A stretch of 64,000 bases of DNA from Pictodentalium vernedei. Taxonomy: Eukaryota; Mollusca; Scaphopoda; Dentaliida; Dentaliidae. How positions within the stretch are numbered: position 1 is the stretch's first letter; each line of letters opens with the position of its first letter. The DNA lies in contig CM062296.1 in the NCBI GenBank assembly GCA_031216915.1, positions 796,459,608 through 796,523,607 on the forward strand, read 5' to 3'. Under the pieces are notes generated by a model. That model saw nothing but the letters and a program-made list of their open reading frames with translations, was not told the DNA's origin and ran no database searches. Made by a program: the position numbers and the translations under genes. Of the stretch, positions 10,176 to 20,699 are shown in pieces.

Positions 10176-11867
10176 TTGGGCCACCATCACATCCGGTCCG
10201 GGCTGCGAATATCCTTCCGACGGCACCCCACTCTGGCAAGGGTGCCTCTTCCAACCACAGTTCCTTCAGACGTTTTACGTCGGGTACTTTTGTCCACAGA
10301 GATTGGCAATCTCCTGGCAAAGGGGGCGATCGAGGTCGTCAAGAACATTCAGTCAGTGGGTTTCTATTCCCGCCTGTTCTTGGTGCCGAAGAAGGACGGC
10401 CGACTCCGACCGGTTATCGATCTGAGTATCCTGAACCAGTCTATCATTGCTCCCAAGTTCAGCATGGAGACTTTCAGGTCGGTCCGCCAATCAATTCACC
10501 AGGGAGATTTCGCAGCCAGCATCGACCTGCGAGATGCTTACTTCCACCTTCCGATGCATCGGGCGTCACGGAAGTATCTCAGGTTCGCTTTTCTGGGGCG
10601 AGTTTACCAGTTCAAGGCCATGCCTTTCGGCCTCAACCTGGCTCCTTGGGCGTTCACCAGACTGATGTCGCATGTGATAGCATTCCATCGCACACAGTCC
10701 AGGGTGACTACTTCGGCATATCTGGACGGTGTCGTCCAGAGGCATTCCAATGCTGCCTTACTGGAGTCGGATGTTGCCACTCTGTTGAGCTTGCTCACGT
10801 CGCTAGGATTCAGAGTCAACGAGGAGAAGTCGGACCTGGTCCCTTCTCAGTCGTTTTGTCATCTGGGGATGTCTTTACAAACCCAATTTAATTTGGTAGT
10901 GGTTCCCCAGGCCAAGGCTGTGATTCTCTCAGCTTTTGCTCTGACTCTGTCCCAGTCCACGTGCGCGACCGCTCGGAGTTTTCTCTGGCTGATCGGTCTC
11001 TGCGGTTCGGTGACGGATCTCATTCCTCTAGGTCAGCTGCGTGTCAGACCTCTCCAACACTTTCTGCTCAGTCGTTGGAGGCCGAATGTAGATTCTCTGG
11101 ATCAGATGCTTCCGTTTCCGGAATCTCTGTATCCTCACCTTCTTCCCTGGACAGATGTTCAGTGGATTACGCAGGGTGTTCCATTGGACTTACCCACGTC
11201 CGATCGCGTTCTGACGGCAGATGCCAACGATCTCGGATGGGGTGCAACATTGGATCCTCTCGCTCTTTCCCTACACGGGATGTGTGAACAGGATCAAGCA
11301 GCTCTACACATCAACCAGAAGGAGCTTCTTGCTCTTCTTCTGAGTTTCAGGCAGTGGATCCCTCACCTGTCGAAATGCCAGGTCCTTCTGCTATCCGACA
11401 ATTCGACAGTGGTTGCTTACATTCGGAACCAGGGCGGCACGCACTCTGTTCCGATGTACGAATTAGCTCGGGATCTTCTACTGCTTGCTCAGGATGTTCA
11501 CGCTGGAGTTGTTGTTCGTCACATTCCCAGTCATCTGAACATCCTAGCCGACTCCTTGTCCCGACAGGGCAGGGTTATTTCCACCGAGTGGATGCTTCAC
11601 AGGGCAGTGTTCCAGTCGCTTTGCGATCTCTGGGGACGTCCCCACATCGACCTCTTTGCGACTCGTTGGAACCATCAGGTGGACACTTTCGTGTCCCTGT
11701 GTCCAGATACTCTGGCTTTTGCTGCGTACGCTCTGTCACTCGATTGGAATGGTCTAGTCGGCTACGCCTTCCCGCCGGTTCCGATTCTTACTCAGGTTCT
11801 CGCCAAAATTCGAACCTGCAGTTGTCGAATCATTCTGATCGCTCCCCTGTCGCCTCAGCGGGTGTGA
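10176..11867 (+). CDS. Reverse transcriptase-RNase H region of DIRS copy 2
   Basis: An open frame of 563 codons. The RT part (about residues 60-300) shows FLVPKKDGRLRPVIDL, SIDLRDAYFHLPMH and AMPFGLNLAPWAFTRLM, typical of the Ty3-like RT of DIRS elements. RNase H (about 345-465) shows LTADANDLGWGATL, QKELLALLLSFRQW, LLSDNSTVVAYIRNQGG and RHIPSHLNILADSLSR. The C-terminal extension WGRPHIDLFATRWN is characteristic of DIRS and Ngaro polyproteins. The true start is uncertain, as the first Met need not be the one used in the family. It belongs to an element treated here as a fossil. Confidence 0.88.
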   Translation: MGHHHIRSGLRISFRRHPTLARVPLPTTVPSDVLRRVLLSTEIGNLLAKGAIEVVKNIQSVGFYSRLFLVPKKDGRLRPVIDLSILNQSIIAPKFSMETFRSVRQSIHQGDFAASIDLRDAYFHLPMHRASRKYLRFAFLGRVYQFKAMPFGLNLAPWAFTRLMSHVIAFHRTQSRVTTSAYLDGVVQRHSNAALLESDVATLLSLLTSLGFRVNEEKSDLVPSQSFCHLGMSLQTQFNLVVVPQAKAVILSAFALTLSQSTCATARSFLWLIGLCGSVTDLIPLGQLRVRPLQHFLLSRWRPNVDSLDQMLPFPESLYPHLLPWTDVQWITQGVPLDLPTSDRVLTADANDLGWGATLDPLALSLHGMCEQDQAALHINQKELLALLLSFRQWIPHLSKCQVLLLSDNSTVVAYIRNQGGTHSVPMYELARDLLLLAQDVHAGVVVRHIPSHLNILADSLSRQGRVISTEWMLHRAVFQSLCDLWGRPHIDLFATRWNHQVDTFVSLCPDTLAFAAYALSLDWNGLVGYAFPPVPILTQVLAKIRTCSCRIILIAPLSPQRV

Positions 11868-12086
11868 ATCAATCAGCTCCGCTCACTGATGGCAGCGGTT
11901 CCGACACGTCTCCCGCTACATCGTGACCTTCTTTGTCAAGGTCGCCCGAGGAGGTTTCACGTCGACCCGACTTCATTGTGCCTTCACGCATATCTTTTGT
12001 CAGGTCCTGTCTCCTCCGTAGAGGTTTTTCGAGACGAGCAGTGGAGTGCATTTCTTCTTCAAGGAGGCACTCCACTGGTTTAGCTT

Positions 12087-13070
12087 ATGCAGCTAAATGG
12101 AAGGTCTTCTGTCGATGATGTGCTGATCACTCTGTTGATTATGCCAATCCTTCGATTTCACAGATTGCGGAGTTTCTGGTATATCTGTTTGATTCTCGGG
12201 GTCTCCAGCCTGTTACCATCAAGGGTTACAGGTCCATGCTTTCAGAGACTTTTTCTTATGTGGGGAAGCGTCCTATCGGCACTAATCCTTACCTCTCCAA
12301 GCTTGTTCGGCACTTTTCTTTCAAAAGGCCTCAGACTTTGCAGCTTACTCCACGATGGAATCTTTCGTGGGTGCTGCCTTGCTTGGGGGGGGGGGAGGGG
12401 GGGCGTGCCGTTCGAACCTTTATCCCAGGTGGATATGCATTTTCTCACATATAAGACGGCTTTTCTGATGGCATTTGCTTCGGCCAGACGGGTTAGTGAG
12501 CTTCACGCCCTCTCGGTTGACCCGGCCTTTTTTAGGAGCTTTCACAACAGTGTTACTTTTACCACTGATTGCTCCTTTTTGGCCAAGAATCAGTTACCAC
12601 ATACTACTCCTCCTCCTATCTGTATCCGAGCTCTTCCTTCTGTTGAGGGTAATCGCCCTTTGCTCTGTTCGGTCCGTGCTATTCGCATTTATCTCGATCG
12701 GACACGCTTCATACGGAAAGGCAGGAAATGTTTTTTTCTGTCTCTTATTCCAGGTCGACAGAAGATCTCTCCTCAATCCATTTCTCGATGGATTTGTCTT
12801 GCTATTCGTACGGCTTATGGTCGTTTAGCAGCTGGCGATTGTATTACCAATCGTATTTCTGCTCACGAGGTGCAGGCACTATCCACCTCTTGGGCGTATT
12901 CTAACTCCGTCAAGTTGTCGGATGTTATGCAGGCAGCCTACTGGAGAAATGCTTCTACTTTCTCCACCTTTTATCTGCGCCAGTTGCAGGAGCAGTCGGA
13001 GGACCTTTTTGCCCTGGGTCCTCTTTCTTCTGCTCAGGCTGTTGTCTGCCATAGCCATCAGGCTTCTTGA
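12087..13070 (+). pseudogene. Tyrosine recombinase region of DIRS copy 2 (fossil)
   Basis: The catalytic half is clear (FLMAFASARRVSELHALSV, FLAKNQLPH, LSTSWAYSNSV, FSTFYLRQL) and parallels the copy 1 recombinase motif by motif, with roughly half of the residues identical by eye. A G-rich tract lies in the linker region around 12385-12410. The recombinase follows the RT-RNase H as usual in DIRS elements. The region is broken and is treated as a fossil. Confidence 0.8.
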
Positions 13071-13278
13071 AGGTCAGTTTCAGCCTTGTGCTGTTACTGC
13101 CCTTTTTCTGTCTGTGTGTCACACAGGCCCATATGTCTCCTTTCATTGTCCTTTACCAATGATTGCGACATTATGGTTGATAAGCCTCGGGACCTCTTCC
13201 TTCTGCTTCACGGTTCCAGTGCACTGGGGTTATGTGTGGGTTGGTTATGCGATTCCCCCCAGCCTTTTGTCTATTCAG

Positions 13279-13377
13279 CCTGAAGTAAACAATTGTGAGT
13301 AGGTTGATAAGAAATCTAAATTTTATAGTAAATTTCCTTTCTTATTATACCTACCACAATTGTTTACATGGAGGCCC
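13279..13377 (+). repeat. Internal complementary region of DIRS copy 2
   Basis: The left half (starting cctgaagtaaacaattgt) is the reverse complement of the outer left end at about 7276-7313. The right half (ending accacaattgtttac) is the reverse complement of the outer right end at about 13680-13734. Together they spell the right-to-left end junction, with TTT at the joint. This is diagnostic of DIRS elements. Confidence 0.85.
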
Positions 13378-13446
13378 TCCCATCTTCTTTACGGGTAAAG
13401 AATCTTTCCTCCCCGCTGATCACATAACTCTAACATTGACGGATTC

Positions 13447-13734
13447 AAAAAGAATGAGTCTTTAGAGACGGTATATGCGCACTGGCAACGGAAGTCGTGG
13501 AGTTGTACTTGAGAGAGAGCGTCCTGTACTGGGTCTGCGCCGGTTGCACTCGACCCAGTTTTGGCTTATTTTTTCTTGGTGCTTTTGCACCACTTTTCTT
13601 TCCCAAATTGCTTGGGAAAGACAAAAATAGAGAGTATTTTATCCGATTTAGGGACTTCCACTGTAGTGCAAGCCTGAAGTAAACAATTGTGGTAGGTATA
13701 TAAGAAAGGAAATTTACTATAAAATTTAGATTTT
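13447..13734 (-). repeat. Right inverted terminal repeat of DIRS copy 2
   Basis: Inverted partner of 7274-7535. The match covers the whole left repeat; the outermost ~45 bp differ between the two ends, as the internal complementary region also records. Confidence 0.85.
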
Positions 13735-15940
13735 CGTCGCGACTGGTCAACAGTGATGGGTACACGAGCTTAGAGATGGGTGGTTGACCCAAAATTCAGT
13801 TTGTTGTTGGTATTGTTATCAAAACTGAAACCGAAACAATTACAGAAACCCATCGTCACGGTTTTCAACTTCAGTGTTGAAAAACTCTAATCAGGTTTTC
13901 ACTTCTCATAATAAAGAGAGAAACAACCTAAAGTTAACCTTGTTTTCAGACTTCAGAGTCATGATACCCCTTTTAAGAACAGCTGCACTGATTGGTATTA
14001 TGTTCGAGCGTGGCATTTACCACGAAAATAGGTGACAAAATTACTTCTACCAATCGTGGTTTAAACGTTCATCTGTTTATCAAATGCGATTTCCCTTGCA
14101 GAACTGGAACAGGGTGTCCCCACTTTGCCAGCAGCTATTGTTCTCCTAAAAAGGTGCTAACAGGTTAAACAAGAGAAATTAGCAGTACTGTCTGTACTAT
14201 ACATTAGGGTATATTTGAGATACAGCACACCAACAACAGTGTTGACATATGCAAACATGCTTTAATCATTAATTTGTTGATAGTGTTATTATAAATAAAA
14301 CAAAGTTACAAAAAATATGATGATGGTTAAATACCTATAAAATTTTATTGCATTTAGGCCACAAGTTATTGTTATTAGATTTACATTTGTCCTTCATTGA
14401 CAGCAGTGGACAATTTCTTATAATACTTATTATTATTATTAACAATTTATTACAATTTACACAACTAATTAAAATATTTTTAAAACAGTTGCTCGTCATG
14501 GATAGTAGGGCTGCACAATATTCAAAACTGAATACCGGTATCGGTATTCAAAAGAATATGGTGGTATACCAGTATATCGAAAACTGTTCAGATGTATGAA
14601 CACAAGTACCACAGTCGAGACTCAAGGCATCACATTCGGAACGAATTAGCATGCCTTGATGATGCAGTTCGAAAAACCTTTGCCCAATGTAGACGATATC
14701 AAAATCAGATTTTCCCCAAAGATTTCAACAAATGAAAGATAATAGCTCAGTCTTTGGTCTAGTCCAAGATTATACTGCAGCTACAAAACGCATTCAGTAA
14801 ATGTAAGTGTATATATATATTCCAATCTTTGAAATAGTGCAGCTTTTTGCACAGGCTTTTCGGCAGCCGCTGTAGTCTTTGTCAGGGTGATTGTAGCCAA
14901 ATAATCAATTTAAATTGGTAAAATTGCGCTGGTGAGGGTGGCCGTGGTGGTTGAGACATTGGTGTGTAGAGCTATGCTGTTTTTTGCGGAATGGAGTTTG
15001 AATTTAACAAAAGAATGTGTGCACAGGCGTGCTTGTAGTTGGCTGGTATCGTCATCGGATCAGTTTGCACCCTGGTTGGCTTCCTGTTTTTTTCTCTTCA
15101 TACATAATTCTCTTCTTATTCTTCAACATTTCTGACTTTAATCAGCATAGTTTAAACAATGTGTATGCAACTTTTTGACTTATTGATCCCGTTATATTGT
15201 AATGTTGTACATGTTGTATGTGGAAACGACCTTGTATAAGCTTTTTAGCTTTCTGTGACCAGTGTCAGATCAACCATCTACTACTTTGTATAATTTATAT
15301 TATCTTGAAATATTTTGGATAAATATTGGTTAAAATAAAGTTATTCGGGTCACAAGGGATTTCAAATCCCACATCATCCCTGTGTGTCTTCGGCGCGCTG
15401 AAACTTTTCATTCATTCATTGTTTGCTGCCAGCCCTGGACCTGAATTTGCATAAAAATTTCCGTAACTAATGTTCGAGTGATCATTTATAATTTTGCACA
15501 ACACTGAAAGCAAAGATAAAAGACAAAAAACCCTCTCTCTGTGATAAATTAAACATATCACTGCTGAAATTTGTTTTCTGAACACTTGAGGTGACAAACA
15601 CACCACCAAGATGAATCCTACTTACGAGCATTGTTTTGATATGGACTATAATGTGCAGCGACAGATTAATTAACATCGGTTTGTGGGGTGAATGGGAATA
15701 AGTTGACCAAACACTCTGACTAGCTGTCACTAATTGTTAGAACTGACTATAGCTAAGGTGTGAAAAATTGTTACTTCAGGCTGCTGGCAAAGTGGGGATA
15801 CACCAGTGGAACTTAGCACTTGTTCCACATTTATAACGTCAAATATATTTCTTTCCACACATAATTTTAAAGGTTGAACCCCAGAGCCAGCATCAAAATC
15901 ACAGTTGAAGTTGGATGGAGATTTAGGGTTACAATGCCCA
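13735..15940. other. Non-coding interval
   Basis: No exon was recognised. It includes a degenerate 'gaaaccgaaac' stretch (about 13800-13870) resembling 17160-17260 on the other strand. A region near 14505-14590 with 'agggctgcacaatatt' and alternating 'accggtat' palindromes could be an old hAT-type remnant. A short TA run lies at about 14811-14820. Confidence 0.4.
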
Positions 15941-16151
15941 GGGCTCGCCTTGAGTAAAATGGTCGGGGCCTAAAAAAATTGCCCCACATATTGAGGTCGG
16001 GGCCTTTTCAGGGCTGATTTTCCATTTTGTCCATTATTGTTAGTGCTTTTTTGTGGAAAATGTCGGGGCTTGAAAAAAAGCCCCCAGCAAGTGCTCCTCG
16101 GGGCTGATCTCGGGGCCTGGGCTGATCAGCCCCGACTCAAGGCAAGCTCCG
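15941..16151. mobile_element. Fold-back hAT-like MITE
   Basis: The ends are inverted copies: 'ctcgccttgagt' on the left and 'actcaaggcaag' on the right, with GGGGC blocks inside (tcggggcct, cggggctga). The element is flanked by AATGCCCA on both sides (15933-15940 and 16152-16159), an 8-bp direct repeat as hAT transposases produce. It is about 211 bp with no coding capacity. The exact first base is ambiguous by two positions because the flank and tip share letters. Confidence 0.6.
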
Positions 16152-16254
16152 AATGCCCAATATGAGCAACTTTTACTTGATAAAATTTTTATGATTGGCA
16201 TAATTTTTTAGGGGTACGTCAGGTTACCCTAAACACAGGTATTGGGTGTGGGCA

Positions 16255-16276
16255 GGGGGGGGGGGGGGGGAGGGGG
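16255..16276 (+). repeat. G-tract
   Basis: A run of about 16 Gs, then A and more Gs, with no element assignment. Length may be unreliable in the assembly. Confidence 0.6.
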
Positions 16277-16349
16277 CGGGTTACTAATTTTACAACAGAC
16301 TTAAGGCAAAAATTATTTTTCTCAAACTTAAAACTCTTGTTGAGATAAT

Positions 16350-16600
16350 TTAACCCTTTACCCAACGTAACGGCCAAAACCGGCCAGCGCTATTCTCAAA
16401 AATCGCCAATTAATTTTCAAAATATTTTCATTTTTTGTCTCAAAAACATAGGTTATGACCCCTCGTTGGAACGAGCTCGTCGAGCTCGTTCCAACAAAGG
16501 GTCATAACCTATGTTTTTGAGACAAAAAATTAAAAAAATTAGTTATTCAAGAATTTTTTTTGCATGTGTCGTCTGCTTTTCATGTTAGGTAAAGGGTTAA
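16350..16600. mobile_element. piggyBac-like palindromic MITE, copy 1
   Basis: TTAA at both outer edges, with tips CCCTTTACC and GGTAAAGGG: the TTAA target and CCC tip are hallmarks of piggyBac-type elements. The core is a long near-perfect palindrome centred about 16482 (gaacgagctcg / cgagctcgttc). No coding capacity. Related copies lie at 18895-19134 and 34533-34760, with fragments at 36660 and 52508. Confidence 0.7.
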
Positions 16601-16712
16601 GCAAATACATTCTGCTCAGGAAATCAGAGTTCCGGCTCTAGGCTATTACATAGGTGTGTTGCCCTGGAAAGGGAGTCCCTGTGGCACTGTCTGGTACCAA
16701 ATACATCTTATA

Positions 16713-17141
16713 TGCAAATGCAAAGAGGGCGCAGTGGCATTGCGGTGACCGGTTCTCGTCAGATCACCGAAGTTAAGCAATGTCGAGCCCAGGTTAGTCC
16801 GCGGATGGATGACCGTCTGAGCGATCGATTCAGACTCCCGGGTTGTGTCCTTGGGCAAGGCACTTAACCCTGATTGTCCACATGGGGGCGCGATGCCGCC
16901 ATGCACTAAGGTGTACTACACGTCGATGGTGCGCGTGTCTTCAACCACTCTAACCCTGCCTGTGCTGCAGAGCGGAGTTAAGCTGTTGGGGAGCTGGCAG
17001 CTGCTCGTCGTTGCTCGGTGGTTCTCTCCAGGTACTCTGGCTTCCACCACCCGTAAAACTGTCACGGTCATGATTAGCCATTGTGCATAAGTATGTGACC
17101 TTAAACACCAATAAATAAATAAATAAATAATGCAAATGCAA
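16713..17141 (+). mobile_element. SINE with 5S rRNA-derived head (SINE-1)
   Basis: The body is 16724-17130, flanked by a perfect 11-bp target duplication TGCAAATGCAA (16713-16723 and 17131-17141). The head (about 16740-16825) resembles 5S rRNA: 'ctcgtcagatcaccgaag', 'ttaagcaatgtcgagccc', 'aggttagt' and 'ggatggatgaccgtctg', including the internal promoter segment used by RNA polymerase III. The body (from 'gtgtccttgggcaaggcac') and the (AATA)n tail are shared with the tRNA-headed SINEs at 52681 and 56981. It probably moved with the help of a LINE recognising the shared tail. It is not a 5S gene, as its 5' end and 3' end are not 5S-like. Confidence 0.85.
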
Positions 17142-17257
17142 TGTATTGTTATGTTTGTATAATGAAAACCAAAACCGAAAACCTGACTCTTTGAATGAAA
17201 CTGGAACCGACATGAAATTTGAAAACCGCTCATCTCAACACGAACCTGAAACACGAA

Positions 17258-18310
17258 AACCTTTAGCACAGTCTACAGGTCGTATTTATGAAGGGATTTC
17301 ATTGTAACTTGGTAGGATGACTCCATATAATGTCTACATGAGAACGCCCCCTGTTTGTCGTGATCAGTCAGTAATGATGACTGTGCAGACCCAAAACCCG
17401 AAAACCTTTAGCACAGTCTACAGGTCGTATTTATGAAGGGATTTCATTATAACTTGGTAGGATGACTGTGTATATTGTCTAGATGAGAACATCCCCATTT
17501 GGTCACAATTGGTCAACCATGACAGCTACGCAGGCCCAAAACCTGAAAACGTTTAGCACTGTCTAAAGGTTGTATTTATGAAGATTTCATTGTAACTTGG
17601 TAGGATGACTCTGTATAATGTCTAGTTGAGAACATCCTATTTTGGTCAGGTTCAGTCAACCTTGATGGCCACAGGGGAACGTTACCCAGATTCCTTTAGC
17701 ACAGTCTACAGCTTGCATTTATGAAGGGATTTCATTGTAAATTGATAGGATAACTCAGTATAATGTCCAGATGAGAACATCGTATTTCAACCATGATCGG
17801 TCAGCCATGATGGCTGCACAGGCACGTGACCTAGATTTGTTTAGCACAGTCTACAGTTCATATTTATGAAGTGATTTCATTGTAACTTTGAAGAATAACT
17901 CAGTATGTTATCTAGATGAGACTGTCCAATTTTGGTCACGATCGGTCAGCCATCACCGCCAGCTGGTCACATGACCTAGATTCCTTTAGCACTGTCTAGA
18001 GGTTGCTTTTATGAAGGGATTTCATTGTAACTTGGTTGGATAACTTGGTATGAAAAAAAGATGAGACTCTCCTATTTTGGTCATGATTGGTCATCCATGA
18101 CTGCCGGACCATCACATAACCTAGATTCCTTTAGAAAAGTCTACTGTAAGTTATATTTTTGAAGGGATTTCATTGTATCTTGGTAGGATGACTCATTTTG
18201 GAATAATTTTACTGTGACTAGGTAACTTTGGCTGACAGACATTAACTGTGAGGGCCACATTAACCCAGGCCTCAATTCTTTAGTACAGTCTGCACCTCAA
18301 ATTATTCTTA
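17258..18310 (+). repeat. ~145-bp tandem satellite, about 7-8 units
   Basis: The word 'tttagcac(a/t)gtcta' and variants recur at about 17262, 17407, 17552, 17695, 17840, 17995, 18130 and 18279. Spacing is mostly 143-145 bp, with outliers of about 135-155. Each unit continues 'tatttatgaagggatttcattgtaact' in parts and 'ggtcacgatcggtcagccatga'. Units are diverged, so the array is old. No coding frame. Confidence 0.8.
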
Positions 18311-18894
18311 TTAAAAACATAGCATGTAGGAAACAGAATTAACATTTTCTCAATTATCACAATTCTTGTGTTATTTCATACTCCTTTCATAAACATTGAA
18401 CATTATTCCTGTCATCAAACACTACATTCAGTCAAGTTAAGCTACACCAGGGGTCTGCTGAGTGGGCGACTAGGGTAAAGAAGTCGCCTTGTCATTCCTC
18501 TAGTTGCCTTGGCTTACATTGGGGGCGAAATTCAAGTCGCCCTCCAGAACTTTCTTGGGAGACATGGCAGTTTTGTGCATTTTCTTGTGTTTTATTTTAA
18601 AAAAAAACGTTTCCGCATTCATTAAGTAAACACAACTGCTGTTAAAATCTGTCATACAGTTCTAAAAATAGCCTAATTTTATATTTGTGAATAGAGTTGT
18701 GATGGCGTAGTCATTTGCACAATTCGCCCCAACTGGTAGCAACCAGCACAAAGTGTCTGTTTAAAAACAAACTGCCAGCAAAAACAACTAATCACTCAAG
18801 ACACGCATTGTGTCAATTAGAATTTATTAAAAATAACCACTGTTTCAAAAGAATAAAAAATGTGAAGGAGACAGTTCATACCTAAAAAGCTCTG
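18311..18894. other. Non-coding interval
   Basis: I see no gene. A short stretch at 18450-18550 repeats 'aagtcgcc' words on both strands. The remainder is A/T-rich. Confidence 0.4.
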
Positions 18895-19134
18895 TTAACC
18901 CTTTACACAACAAATCCGCTCGCACAATATGCAAATTCAGCAGTTGAAAAAATATTATTTTTCAACATATTTCAACAAAACCATATCATGTGACCCCGCA
19001 TTGGAATGAGCTCATCGAGCTCGTTCCAATGAGGGGTCACATGATATGGTTTTGTTGAAATTTTTGAAAAAATTTAAAAAATGATATTTAAAAATAATGA
19101 ATTTAGATATTGTCTGTATTGGGTAAAGGGTTAA
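18895..19134. mobile_element. piggyBac-like palindromic MITE, copy 2
   Basis: TTAA edges (18895-18898 and 19131-19134), tips CCCTTTAC and GGTAAAGGG, and a central palindrome ('catatcatgtgacc' ... 'ggtcacatgatatg' around 'gagctcatcgagctcg'). The core sequence differs from copy 1 outside the tips and the 'gagctc' centre, so the family has subtypes. Confidence 0.7.
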
Positions 19135-19289
19135 ACAGGATTGACTCAGTTTGTCTTTGAATTCCTAGTTGTATTTTTGGAAAAATTTGTCCCTTAAAAT
19201 TTTGATATTTTGACATCATTATTCAGAAGGTTAACTTTTTCAGCATGTTTCATAGAGATTTTATTAGAATAGAAACTTCTATGGTCATT

Positions 19290-19440
19290 TAACCCTTAAA
19301 GACTGGAGATATTTCCATGTTTTTTCTACACTTCATCAGTGTACATCCTGTGTCATCAGAGTTGTTTCTAACAAGTCATGGCTGCCTGCAATGTCAGCCA
19401 AGACTTGCCAAGAAACAACTACCAAGATACTTAGAATGTA
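19290..19440 (+). repeat. Palindrome-bearing repeat R2, copy 1
   Basis: An inverted repeat 'gttgtttctaacaagtcatgg' (first 20 bases matter) against 'cagccaagacttgccaag' lies at about 19361-19433, with the flanking words 'agtgtacatcctgtg'. The same unit occurs inverted at about 56750-56940, where the stem is better kept. It looks like a fold-back MITE; no target duplication is established. Confidence 0.45.
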
Positions 19441-20320
19441 ACTTCTGAGTTTCCCTAGAAACTTACCCATGGGAATCCCGTGAAGTGAATCAGTGCTTGT
19501 TTACTGCAGTAAACAGGCTCTGTGTTACTGGTAAAATAGGAGCTGGTCACCAATACCTCTGGTGGAAGTCCCTCTAAAGTGGGCAACTTAGATATATAAG
19601 ATTGGATAGACTTGACTTTATTTACATGTTACAGTCACAATTAGCCATTGTACAGAAGTATGAAGCCTTAAAGACAAATAAATAAATTTATTTAATGCTC
19701 AGGCATCAATTCACGCTGAAAAATTAAGTCATATTCCCCTGTCGGTCGGCAAAACGAAATATCAAAATGATATTTAGAAATCGATATTTCATCGTAGGTT
19801 CGGATGACGAATCACATGTACTTTAAACGAGTCAGCACATCAGTAATGAATTCCAGAGTCCCAAATACAAACGAATTCGAATAATTGATAGTGACTAAAT
19901 CAATTCATTAAATCAGCGGTTTCAAAGTTTGACTTTCTCATTCACCTTCCAGCGAAAAGCCGAAATCACTTTCAAATTTCTTCAGTTCAACTTCACACGT
20001 CTTCAGTGCATTGAGTTCAAAAAAAATAAAATGACGTGTCTTGTTATTGAAAATAAGAAAGTGGTGTTTTTTGTTATTGTTCTATTTCTTCGAAACACAT
20101 TGCGATTATTTCAATTCGCCAGCCTTGGTAAATCGTAAAGTTAGGGGAGAAATAAGACGGGACTACTTTTTGTGCGGATATTCACACATTCCAATGGTTG
20201 GAGTTTGGTTGTTGTAATTTTTGTATGGACGCCGGTTCGGCACATAAATTTTGCGCCTTAATGGCAAATAAAGGCCACAAATTGGAGAGTTTGTAGTCGT
20301 AGAGCATTAAATAAAAAGAA
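19441..20320. other. Non-coding interval with SINE tail fragment
   Basis: At 19625-19690, 'gtcacaattagccattgt', 'cagaagtatga' and an (AATA) run match the 3' tail of the SINEs, so this is a 5'-truncated copy. No exon was recognised in the rest. Confidence 0.5.
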
Positions 20321-20321
20321 A

Positions 20322-20475
20322 ATTCACGAAAATTTGATGAATACCGAAAATATCTCGTTCGTGGCTACAAGAAATATGAGGATCTTCACTCGCGACTGCG
20401 TTGCTCGTGAAGATCCTCATATTTCTTTGTAGCCACTCACGAGATATTTTCGGTATTCATCAAATTTTCGTGAAT
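20322..20475. repeat. Near-perfect palindrome, about 150 bp
   Basis: The left arm runs 'ttcacgaaaatttgatgaat' to 'gaggatcttcac' and the right arm is its inverse, with only a few mismatches and a centre around 'gcgactgcgttgc'. The arms' similarity suggests recent origin or ongoing arm correction. It may be a fold-back MITE. No coding. Confidence 0.7.
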
Positions 20476-20699
20476 ATCCTCTATATTTCCCAGAAAGTGC
20501 ATGTTGGGGCACCTCCATTGACCATCTTAGAGAATACACTGAGGGAGAAGTGATTCTCCTACAGACGGTGAGACCTCAGGGAGAAGTCAACCGAAAACAG
20601 TGAGAAGTGGATGGAAAGGAGAAGCATGTGGGCTTTTGCATGATTGCTCCATTATCGTATTCCAGTTTTCTTACATGTAAATAACTTAATAAATCTGAG

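Larger units (their letters stand above)
7274..13734 (+). mobile_element. DIRS-type retroelement, family B, nearly whole (copy 2)
   Basis: All expected parts are in order: left inverted terminal repeat, gag-like region with an N-terminal Cys/His cluster, reverse transcriptase fused to RNase H, tyrosine recombinase, internal complementary region and right inverted terminal repeat. The internal complementary region predicts that the two ends meet at TTT; a TTT is found at both outer edges (7274-7276 and about 13732-13734), which fixes the borders and a length of about 6.46 kb. It is GC-richer than its surroundings in the coding part, as expected for a younger insertion. It is a fossil with a small number of breaks, probably fewer than five. 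No methyltransferase or SGNH hydrolase domain was seen. Confidence 0.88.

Noticed and set aside
16735-16830. 5S rRNA gene
   Set aside because: Only the inner part resembles 5S; it is fused to a SINE body and tail and flanked by an 11-bp target duplication.
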